A stretch of 64,000 nucleotides of DNA from Hydractinia symbiolongicarpus (lineage: Eukaryota; Cnidaria; Hydrozoa; Anthoathecata; Hydractiniidae), in contig NC_079885.1 of the NCBI RefSeq assembly GCF_029227915.1, positions 21,339,001 through 21,403,000 of the forward strand. Reading direction: 5' to 3'. This document shows positions 39,001 through 50,900 of this stretch, in pieces. The position numbers were made by a program, and so were the translations under genes. The number at the start of each line of letters is the position of its first letter. Within the stretch, counting starts at the first letter, position 1. The notes below the pieces were generated by a model. That model worked only from the letters and a program-made list of their open reading frames with translations, was not told the DNA's origin and ran no database searches.

Positions 39001-41042
39001 ATATCCTACTAGGTATAAAAGGGAATTTGGATTTGTTATTGAAGACAGGTCCATTATAATTGATGACATTATTGTTCGAGCCTCTGCAATGTCTAAAGTT
39101 CCATTAATTAAAGAAGCACCACAAGCGACTGAGCCACCTCATGTAGAGAAGGTATTCTTTTTGATGTTAGTTATTTTTTCACGATACTAATCCTGGTAAA
39201 AATCTCTTTGTTAGAAAAAAATATTTAAAGTTTTATCCTGTCAAGTAAGAACCCTGAACACCCCAGATAGAAATCCCAAGTTTAAATAAAGGCCTGGGTG
39301 CATGCTTGCCTTTTGAAGTAATACAAAAAAATTGTAAGAAAAAGTCCTAAAAGGAAATTCTGACACAGTTTCATTTTGGGACTTGAGTATTCAATTTTTA
39401 ACATTATCTTGATTAACACGCAGTCTGGAACATTGAAAAAAAAATGTGGACACATAACGCATTACTTTATCTGGAAATCTTTTATTGAGAGACATGTTTC
39501 CTGCTTGTGGTCTGTTCTTTTTTACTTTTTTCATATGTAGCATATTTCACTTTTTGTTTCCAGGTTACACAGTGCTACTTTGACGATGCATATTTACAAA
39601 CAAAAGTATATTTTTTGAACAAATTGATGGCTGGACATGTAGTTGAAGGGCCTTCCATAATCATTGATCAGAACAGGTAAATTGTGTTGTTGTTGTTGTT
39701 GTTGTTTTTGTGTTAGTTTGAAACTGGGAGTTTTGATGATGTTACATAACACACAAGACCCTTAATGTCTGTTTATAGTTTAACATGTAGATCATTTTAA
39801 TCTTAACAATTAAAAAATACAGCTGATACAGTTGAAAAATCAATTGACGTAAGATATATGCCAACCTCAAACCCCATACAGCCAAACTTATGCATGCAAT
39901 ACATAGGGAATTAAAAGTGTCAATTTGTACAGTTATGAGGAATTAGGAAGTAATAATCCATTTGATTCAAAGAAATATTTTTTCCTTTTTTCTTGGATTT
40001 ATTGTACTTACTATAAAGAAATAGAACAGTAGAAGTGGGGTATAAGGATTACTCCTTATATGTCCTTACTGAGATTGGAATAAAAAGTATAAATGGAATA
40101 TTGTCTGTCACTATTGTGTTGCACTTGTGAACATTTTCCGTGTTTTTTTTTTTACATTCAATGCTAACACATTTAAACTTTAAACAAAGTTAGAGTTGTT
40201 GCAGGCAATACCGGAGAATAATTACCACCTATGACATGAGCTCTAACTAATCACATTTTGTAATTTTTTAAAAATATAAATATAGCCTTCTTACTCGGGT
40301 AATAAAGATAAATTTTCATGGGATAAAGTACAGTATGCTCTCCATCTGCAAGAAAAGTGTCGTGCAACAGGAACATGAAAACATGAAAACGGACGTCCCT
40401 GGTGATTTTCCCACGGGTAACAACTAGTAAAGATATTATTTGCTATTAGGTAAAGTACAGAATGTTGGATATTTGCAGGTTTGACTGAATTCTAACTGTT
40501 TTTATTTTGTTAGTACAATCCTTGTTGAACCAGGCTGTGTAGCTAGCATAACAAAACACGGAGATGTCAGAATTAAGGTAACACCTTTTAAAATATTGTG
40601 CTAAGAGAAACCTAACCTAAAAATAAATTGATTTGCATCATGTGTAGAGTATCAATGCACTCATTTTATTTGACGTTTAACATTTCTGCACGTAAACATT
40701 ATCATTAGTTGTAAATTCCACTGACCAGATGTGTGTGACCTGGTTTCTATTATCAAATAATTGATGTAAGATCAAGAAAATCAACTGAGCATTTTGTGGA
40801 TTTTTTTGTTTCTTATTTTTTTAAAAATGGCTCTTTTTATTTATATTGTGTTTAGTTGCAAAGTTCTTTATTACAAGCTTTATTTTCATTTTTTATTTTA
40901 AAAGATTTTACGTGGATAAGATAATTATACTTGCGGGAAATTTTTTTATGTAAATGTTTTTACTAGGCATTTAAAATTTATTTCTCAGGTTACATCAGGA
41001 AACACTCACAAGATTATTGGAACAAACCTTGACAGAATACAG
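24015..41042 (+). CDS. OPLAH: OPLAH exons 1-23 (HyuA-like half)
   Basis: Exons: 24015-24185, 24867-25058, 25533-25658, 27390-27443, 27569-27624, 28255-28370, 29051-29130, 29271-29323, 29453-29498, 29900-29966, 31682-31770, 32518-32635, 35482-35536, 35665-35752, 35944-36164, 36535-36623, 36711-36792, 37008-37092, 38491-38543, 39013-39151, 39564-39676, 40514-40577 and 40989-41042. They encode residues 1-737, the ATP-binding half. Exon 10 ends inside the FDMGG codons and exon 11 resumes with GTSTD across the intron holding the 1560-bp transposon. The intron between exons 3 and 4 (25659-27389) holds a SINE and a MITE-like element. Confidence 0.95.
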
Positions 41043-44000
41043 GTTAGAATTATATCTTTGCAAAGTGATTAGATTATGTTGTGCTCAACCAAGGTACATC
41101 TTCTTTTGACTATTTGCTATTCTTTGACTTTACCTGTGGAGTATTATGTGTAAGATGTCTACCTATCTGTAGTTAGTCAGTGGATGTACAAACAGACTAA
41201 AAATACTATGTACATATAAAAATGGAGCTAAAACATGGCTTCCCCTGGTAACTTGTGGTTTAAGCTGATCACACCGATCACTTCACTACCGATGCTGATT
41301 TATTGCAACACCTTATTATTATTTCTTGCTTTGTTTACATTCTAGCTCTCCATCTTTTCGCATCGCTTTATGAGTACTGCTGAACAAATGGGAAGGTCAG
41401 TTGAGAACAATATATCCAAAAATTTTTGTCATGAAAAGAAGAAATTAGTCTGTGTGTTGAATGCGACAGGTGTACATAGCAACCAGGGAGGCCTGAAAAT
41501 TCATAATTTTTTTTTTCTCAAAAATTTAACGCACTGTCTGATGTAGCTTCATTTAGTCATATTATGTAGATTAAAAATAAAAATTTTCAAGTTTATATAA
41601 ACTTTTCGAGATTGTCATTGTTTGCGGGGTATGGGGTAATGGCAGAGATACAATAGTATTTGCTATGACGATTTCCCTGAAATATATGCAAATGATGGAA
41701 ATTTTGTTGTTTTAACAAATTGACAACTTTGGAATGTGTTTTTCGTTAAAGTTCTATTTGGAAAAGTAGAGGTATAGCTATTATCTTGAAATCTTGTGAT
41801 AAATTAATTTCATTTAATCTTAAAAATTGAAAAAAAAATCAAACCAAAATTGGTCAATTTATATTACACTTTTGTCATAACTCTGCTATTACTAGGGGTA
41901 TTCTGCATATGTTTTAACAAACATAGCCAGGAGACCTTGCATAGTTTTTGTTACCACAAATCAGAATAGTTAAGGTGGAAAAAATAACGCTGGGTGACGA
42001 TTTTTCTGCGGTCAGAATTCTGACCGCACTTTTTCATGCGTCCAAGCTTTCGTTTGAGAGAAACTGGGTCAGATATCCTCGAAGAAAGCTTATTTAACTA
42101 GGCTAGTACAAACACCACTTTAAAGAAGCACAAGAATATAAATGAATATGTGGGGAGATGTACCAAATTTTTGTACGGAAGATATACCAAACTCTGATTA
42201 ACCAGGCTTATTCAGCTTCATTCAGCTTTCTTTTTTTTCAACCTCCCGATAACTTTCGTTAAGTAGTTGGTTAAGTAGTGCAATTTTTTTTTAAAAAAAT
42301 GTCTCTACTCAACCTTTTTCTAAGGTAAACACTCCTAGGTAAAAAATGTAAACATTAAGTTTAGTTAGATAAAATGTATTTTTTACTCTACTTAATGTAA
42401 CCTTCTATTTTTAGGGTGCTGCAAAGAACTTCATTGTCCACAAACATCAAGGTTTGTTGTTGTTGTTGTTGCTGTTATAGTTGTTGTTGTTGTTGTTGTT
42501 GTTGTTGTTCCGTGAACTTTTTCAAGTTGTATATATACTGTAAAAGCAGAGTCTCAAGTGCTGAGAAATTAACATATGTCAAGGCTACAATCATAGTCAA
42601 AACCTTATAAAATTCTACACAATATTGACCCCCTTCCCCCTTGCTGCAAAGTTGATTTTGAAATTGCTTATCTCAACTTTGTACATGAAGGAAGAGGAAA
42701 AGGTAGATTTAACAGAAAATCCCAAAAGTTTTGTCCATGATTGTAAATTCGGGATTTTGAAACAGTCTTGCTGCAACTCTACAATGTTATACTTTTAAAA
42801 AAACAACTTAAGCAGTGGTAACTTAACTGGTAGAGTATTTTGCTCAGAAACCAGGACTCCTGATCTTACTCATAACAGTTGAAAACAGTCACATGTACGT
42901 ACTGCTGCTAAGGCGATTCACCTGATAATATGGGTACAACCGCGTTTCAAGTACAACAATGGTCGATTGGAGAGAATTTACTATAAATCGAATTAGGAAA
43001 AATGTTTTCCCTCTCCTGGTCCATCCCCTGTAGTGTGACTTCATAATGTGGTGGCTAAGACCTTGGCAAAAGGTACAATTTGTGATTAGCTCATTAAGAT
43101 ATTAGACTACGGGAAATAGTCCTTACTGCTTATAAAAGGAAAATAAAAATGCAATGTTACTTTAAAAGCTTTTTTTCTTCTCACCGTTATCTTGTTTTGA
43201 TTAGGAGGAGAATCATCAATGCATCTGATGAAAAAATTTTTTAATAATCTTTAGACATTAGCAATAAATAATACGTTAAGTTTTTTTATCAATTGAACTT
43301 ATCTTTTACTAGGAGCGCTTGGATTTTTCATGCGCCATGTTTGGGCCAGACGGAGGTCTGGTAGCTAATGCACCTCACATACCTGTTCATCTTGGAGCCA
43401 TGCAAGAAACTATCAAGTACCAGGTATACAACCTAATTTCGGGAATTTTACTTTTACTTCCCATATTTTTGTTTATGGACACTGCTGACATTTCGTGACG
43501 GTTGTTTTGATTTCTAGTAATGGCGGAAATTTTATTGCAGAAGCTAAACAAATTATAATCTTGCATGTTAATATATTCCTTAAATAAGCATCTTGCATGT
43601 CCATATATTCCTTAAATAAGCATCTTGCATGTTAATATATTCCTTAAATAAGTATCTTGCATGTTCATATATTCCTTAAATAAGCATCTTGCATGTTAAT
43701 ATATTCCTTAAATAAGCATCTTGCATGTTGATATATTCCTTAAATAAGCATCTTGCATGTTGATATATTCCTTAAATAAGTATTAAACAGACTTCATTAT
43801 TTCCAGAGCTTTAGAAGGTTGTGAAATGTAAGGCTATATTATGGTAAGCTTGTGGATATATGTATATAAGAAAATAAAAAGTTTGGTGGAGGGAGTATAC
43901 ATGACTTCACAGGAATTGAATAAAAGTTTTAAGTTAGGTACATCGTTTTTTGGAACGGATTGGAGAGACCGAAGCCCTGAATAATAGCGTTCGAAGGATA

Positions 44001-44931
44001 TGTCTTGCTACTGTTCTGGCAAAAGCTGCCTCGCAGTTGGATCACTATAACTAGGAAAAGTGCTGCACATAAATGAGAGAGGATGAATTGTGCCGATGGT
44101 ACCAAACATGAACCGTTCAGGCCTTTTCCAGAGACACCAAAGCCGATTATTTGTAGACTTAAAATAGGGGTCTTTTCAAAAAACGGGTCCTTTTAAGGGC
44201 TAAAGTTGAGAAGGCATTTAAAAAAAATTCAATTAGATGAAGGCTTCAATGGCCTGTTTAACTTGATTGCACCTTTCATTTAAAAAAAGAGAATTTTTTT
44301 TTGAATTAGTATATGTCTATATTTTATTTCCACATTTGTTTAAAAAGTGCTTCCATTAGCTGGTAGTATACTTTGTTCATCCTAATGAACTTCGCGTTGT
44401 TCCTGATTTTTTTTTACCTTTAGATCGAACAGCTAGGAGATTCCCTGAAGGAAGGGGAAGTGATACTAAGCAACCATCCATCTGCTGGTGGGAGTCATCT
44501 ACCTGATCTGACTGTGATAACTCCAGTATGTTTATTCTTTTCTGCTAAAGGTTTTCAATGCTGAAAATAAATCTGTTTGATTCTCGTATAAATGTTTGCA
44601 TAAAGAAATTACGTGTTTTCCTGTAATAAGATTTTGTTTTACATGTGTTTTTAATAAGCAAGTGATAAATTCAAATTCTGGCTGGGATATGCTTACCGTA
44701 AATGACAAATCAAGCGCCCTGTGCTCATTCGGATCGGCACAAAAAAACAACGATATTTACTATGACTATGAAATCCTCAAAATGGACGAAAACAACGACG
44801 ATGAAGATGTAGATAAAAATATTAAAATTTCATAAAAGATAGATTATTACTAATATTTCTTTATTTTTTGTTTATATCTCTATTTTTTATTCATAAAAGT
44901 TATGAGAATGAAGTTTTGAAAATTTGCTTTC

Positions 44932-44962
<31 letters not shown>

Positions 44963-47900
44963 AAGCGCCCCTGTTGAATTAACCGCCCCTGCCCAATAAG
45001 CGCCCCCTTTTAAGATGAAATTTTTAAATAAGCGCCCGGGCGTCTAATCCGTTATTACGGTATGCGAAAACACAAAATCGGGCTTAGTATGCTTGTATTA
45101 TGCTTATTGCAAAAACAAACAAATTAACAACAAACTTAAACTTTGATTTATATTTTATGAGCTAATGGATAAGATGAAATGTTCCTGTTTTTACTGTTAA
45201 AAGAACCACGATAAAACTAAAGGGATAAACACACAAGACAAGTTTAAATATTATTGTGTAAGAAATAAAAGAAGAAAATAACACAAGAAAATCACACATG
45301 GGAAGGATTCACCCAGGGTGGGCAATGTGTTTAGCATACCATAAAAACTCACCCATTTTGTGCGTAGATATCCTTATAAGCTTTATGCTTATAAAAAAAA
45401 TGTATACAACTATGTCCAAAATTAGGAATACTTTTAAAATATTTCCCAGACTCAATAAATATTCAGGAAAAATTGAAATAGAAGGGAGATGCTGAAAAAC
45501 GTATCGCCTTTAGAAAGTGTTAATTACTATATATGTTAACGCCATTAATTTGTCATACTCGACATGCAATTTACCTTGTCATTTTTAAAAGGACCAAATG
45601 ACTGGAATTTTGTGAATAAAGTAGAAAGTTCAATTTTACTGATATTTTACCTAAACACGTTTTTCCGTGCATTTTTTTGAAGTGTTATCGTTCTACTTTT
45701 TATAGGTGTTTTATCCAGGAAATGAGAAACCAGTCTTCTTTGTTGCTTCTAGAGGGCATCATGCTGATATTGGTGGCATCACTCCAGGTAGATTTATTGT
45801 TGTTTTTGTTGTTGTCGTCGTTGTTATTGTTGTTCTTGTTGTTGTTGTTGTTGTTATAGTTGTTTTTGTTGTTGTTGTTGAGTTGGAAACAACATTTGAT
45901 TTTAAAACCAAACTAGTTTTTGAGTTGGGCAGCATTGTTGTTCACGTGCAATTTTTTTCTTTCAGGTTCAATGCCACCTAATTCAAAAACTATATTTGAA
46001 GAAGGAGCAGTGTTTAAAAGTTTTAAACTCGTAAAAAATGAAACATTTCAAGAAGAAGGTAATGTCTTTATTTTTTCATTAATTCATTTATTTATTCTCT
46101 TATTGATCTTATTAATTTATTTTTAAATTTACTTATCAGATTACTTGTCAACTCATTCATTCATTCATTCATTCATTCATTGTTTTACTCGTTCATTAAG
46201 TTATTTATTGTTTCATTCTTTCGTTCATTCATTCATTGTTTAATTTTTCAATTTATTCACCCACTCACTCATCCTTTTATTGATCAATTTACTTCTCACT
46301 CTCAATATCTCTCTTTTGTTGTTCTTTCATGTATAGCTGTCACAGCTGAATTGATGGCTCCAAGTCAGTACCCCAACTGTTCTGGTACGAGAAATCTCAA
46401 AGATAACATTTCTGATTTGAAGGCACAAATTGCTGCCAATAACAAGGTGCGTAAGTCTGTTTCGTTTTTACAATTGTCTCGTAAAATGCATTGCATTGGT
46501 GTACGTAAGGCTGTTTCGTTTTTACAGTGGTCTCGTAAAATGCATTGCATTGGTGTACGTAAGTCTGTTTCGTTTTTATAATTGTCTCGTAAAATGCATT
46601 GCATTGGTGTACGTAAGGCTGTTTCGTTTTTACAGTGGTCTCGTAAAATGCATTGCACTGGTCGTAAATTAGAACTATAGTGAACACATCAGTACAGTTC
46701 CTACACATTTTCCATCATTACTAATGAAATTTTTTAATCAACGGAAATCACTGTCTGTTTTTGTGGGAATTATCTGGTGGAGGGTAAATTTGTTTATAGA
46801 ACTATCAAAACTCGTTAATTTACCGGAGAAAGCCATATTTTTATAAATTTTCCTTGTATGTCTACATTTACTTATCCAAATTTATCATTTCTTTGTGATT
46901 TGTGAAAGTTATATTTTAGAATACCACCTGCACAGAAATTATGTCCCCATCTAAGCTCCTTTTCACCAGCAGAGTTCTTTTCAGTTGACGTAGAATTCTC
47001 CATAATAAATATAATTTATTTATTTATGTATTTGTTTTTGCAGGGTATTCATCTTATTAAAAAACTTATCGATGAGTATGGACTTGAAATAGTGCAAGCG
47101 TACATGAGTTATATACAGGTGAGTCAAGAAGACAAGCACTATACACAGTTATGTCTGCTGACGTTCAACACAAATTATTTGTCTACCAGTAGTCAACATG
47201 AATACCGTTGTTTGAAACTTTTCCACTTTTTGTGTCTCTCATCTTCACAGCACGAGCAGAATTGATAAACTAATTAAACTTTTGTTTAGAAAAATGCCGA
47301 GGATGTCGTTCGCGGTATGTTGAAGGTGTTTGGGAGCGAAACTAAGGTGGGCTTGTTTAATTTTCAATTGTTTATGTTATATATATCACTAATCAGAGTT
47401 CCTTTTAGAGTTCATATCAGCATGAAATTTATACAAACGTGACTTGAACTATTCAGGCCGGACTTTTTAGGTCTCTGAAAAGCCACGGGTGGGTAATTTT
47501 TGTTGTCATCATGACAATATATGACGTCACGTCACAACAAAAGATTTTTGACTGTCCTAAAATTTCTCTAAAATTAATAAAAAGGGAGCAAATTTTAACC
47601 TGTTAAACGGTACAGCTTAGAAGTTATTATTGGGCCTGAATAGAGTTAAACCTCACCCTCCAAAGCTTACCCAACAGTTTTCAAACATTTAAATGATGCG
47701 GTGTTTGTTAGAATATACGTTTTTTACGTGCAGCGTTTCTGTTTCGAAAATGTCAAGTTCTCAAGAGTTTTTTGACACGTCACATTATGGCGATAGAACG
47801 AAGAGTTAAAATTAAAAAAAAAAAAAAAATTATCTTAATTCATCTTGTTTTTAAAATGAACACCGCCCACATAAACGCTGTCCTTTGAAGTTTAATCTGG

Positions 47901-50900
47901 TAATGAAAACTGCAGCACTTATTAGGTAAAATACAGCATGCTTCGGACTCCCAATCCAAAACGTAATGGAAGAGAATAAACATTCTGAGATTCGGTTTAT
48001 AAGTAGTTTTATTTATTTTGGCGTCAACAGAATGTTAATTTTTGTTATTTGTAGTTACGGACTGGAAAAAGTGTTTTACACTCAGTTGATTACATGGATG
48101 ACGGTTCACCAATTAACCTCACTGTCACGATCAACGAAAACGAGGTTAGCATTTGTCTTTTTTATTAGATGTATTTAGACTTAGCTCAGGTGTAGCTCCA
48201 AAATGTTTTAAGAGATGGAGAAACATATATTTTTTTTCAGGCTCTGTAAGTGTTTCTAAGAGTTAGTAAAATATTCTGAAATGTTCACTAGCACTTCCTT
48301 TTACCTGTAGGGTTCCGCCGTGTTCGATTTCACTGGTACGGGTCCACAAGTGTATGGTAATTGCAATGCGCCACGAGCTGTTGTGCTATCTGCGTTGATA
48401 TATTGTATCCGTTGTATGGTAGGGAAAGATATTCCTCTTAACCAGGTAATACAATAAAAAGGTACTCGTTTCACGTACCACTACCCACAGCTATGCAGAA
48501 GGAAATAAGCATACAGTAATTTTGCGGCTGTCGCACCACTTATTAGTGTGACTTTAGATTTACTATTTCTCTTTTCTCTCCATCACAGGGTTGTTTAGCA
48601 CCTATTTCAGTTATCATACCTCATGGTTGCATGATAAGCCCACACGATGAAGCGGCGGTTGTCGGTGGAAATGTACTTACAAGTCAACGTCTTGTAGACG
48701 TCATCTTTAAAGCATTTCAGACTTGCGCTGCGTCCCAGGTATGACGTCACTCGTACGTTTGATAGATATAGGAGAAGTTTTTCACGTAGGTAGCTTACTT
48801 GGACCAGCTCTGAATTTATGTGCTCTGATAGTGTTGTTTAAAGTAAACCTGAAAACCGTCCTTTTGTGAAACACATGCTAAAACTTTCCACCACTTTACA
48901 GCGTATTAACTAACTTAAAGCACCGTGTTCAACTATTTTTTGATGTTTTTATAGTATAAGTCAATATATCCTTTTTAGCATCCCCCTTTAAGATCACATA
49001 CAGTGCACGTAAAAATTGGACGACACATATTTGAATAATAACACAGAGTTTTGAGGATTTTCACGCTTGTGAGAGTTTTCTCTATCAAAATACAACAAAG
49101 TTTCTTTTATAATTCTAAATCTTTTTTTTTACGAAGTTGATGAGGAACTCCAGTGAACAGCAAGAAAGAAAATATGAGAGATTTCTCTTTCTTTTTTACT
49201 GTTATGACGGATCGTTTTCTAGGGTTGTATGAACAATGTAACATTTGGAGATGGAGAAAGTGGGTATTATGAAACCGTTGCAGGTGGATCAGGAGCTGTA
49301 AGTTGTTTGTAATTCCAATCCAGTGAAGTAGTTTGATTTCCTTAGGCTGTTTAAAATTTACCGAGCTGTTACGTTAATATGAAGAAAAAACTTATTTTTT
49401 TCCAGTCTCATTATTTAACAATTTCTTTTTATTTTACTCTGTTTTTATGACTTTGGTTTAGGGGCCAACTTGGGAAGGTCGCAGTGGTGTTCATACTCAC
49501 ATGACAAACACAAGAATTACTGATCCCGAAATTCTTGAAAAGAGGTGTGACCACTATTTAAAATCTAACAAACTTGTCTTCAATTTTCAAGTGCGCTTAT
49601 TACTCGTTGTTACTCTGAGTTTTCCCGCTGTAACGCAACCTCGAGCTTAATAATTTGTTGTACTTAATATTTTTTTAAATTCAAAAGGTAATATGTGAAT
49701 TGAATTTGTAAGCTATTGTCAACGAGCTACAAAGTAACTCTATTTAAATTTTATTAACCAACTATCAATAGGAATTTTTTATTTACACCACAAGAAGTGG
49801 TTCGCAGCTTAAGACTTACCAACACTTTTTTAGTTCTTTAAAGCAAAAAATAATTACAAGACAAAAATGTTTATCTCACGATTCCAGTGTCACTACAAAC
49901 ATTTCTGAATATCAATATTAAATTATTAAAAAGGAATCACCAGCATCAACAGTAGTTCCTTGTTCAAGATTCTTTTTGTTGATCAAGCAATTTATGCGTG
50001 AGTTCAAGATAAATTTTATTAGAATGAATACATGCATTCTTCTCGCCAGCACGAGGCAGTGGCCGACCATATTGCCAAATAACATATCACGTGGACAATT
50101 GTTTGCTGACGTGAAACTTTTAATAGGCTGGCATATGGTTTTATTGTTGTTATTGTTGTTATTGTTGTTCGCCATCTTAAAATTTATCATTATTTTTGGT
50201 GTTAACAATCTGAGAGTGGAATATTTTATATTCTCAAATATTGGTTATCAAAAAGCTACTTTATGCATCGCTTACGTACTGCCTGGCATCCAGCGGGATT
50301 TGATCCAAGGTCCATAAAATCAACAGACTACTGCACGCAGTGTAGGTGGTTCGTCTGCGCAATGCCAGGCAATATGTTAGCGAAGGCCAAAGTAGTTCTG
50401 CTTAGACTCGCCCGGTATGATCAGATTTCCCGATTAAGGGTGAACCATCCTTAGAATGTACACGACGTGCAATGATAAAACTTCATGTGCGTCATCGGTT
50501 ATCTTGGGAGGGAGAAAATTAAACACTGTTACCGCATTAACAATATCGACATTCTTTTTCGGTAACAATATCGACATTTTCCCGTAATTATAGGTATCCT
50601 GTCGTGTTACGAAGTTTTGCGATAAAACATGGTAGTGGAGGAGAAGGAAAGTATCGCGGTGGCGACGGTTTGTTACGAGAGTTGTTGTTTCGCAGGGAAC
50701 AAGTGTTGTCTGTGTTAACAGAGCGAAGAGTTCTGCAACCCTACGGATTACAAGGTAAAAAAAAATATTTATTTCTTGAATGAATCGTAGTAAACTCTTA
50801 AAATATACGGGTAAAACTTTAACGGTGAAAATAGAAATTATCGTGACCTTCGAAACACTTCATTACTTTTCGTCAAATCTATGTTTTCCCTATAATATTT

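Noticed and set aside
43559-43783. CRISPR-like array of 32-bp units
   Set aside because: The units are contiguous with no unique spacers, and the context is an animal intron; it is a minisatellite.
46365-46708. Long repetitive open frames on both strands
   Set aside because: They arise from the 54-bp tandem repeat. Only 46337-46446 is coding (OPLAH exon 30).
50280-50371. A tRNA-like or SINE element bounded by TGCCTGGCAT/ATGCCAGGCA
   Set aside because: The ends pair and a box B-like word (GGATCAAATCC, minus strand) exists, but no convincing box A or clover-leaf was found and no second copy occurs in the window.
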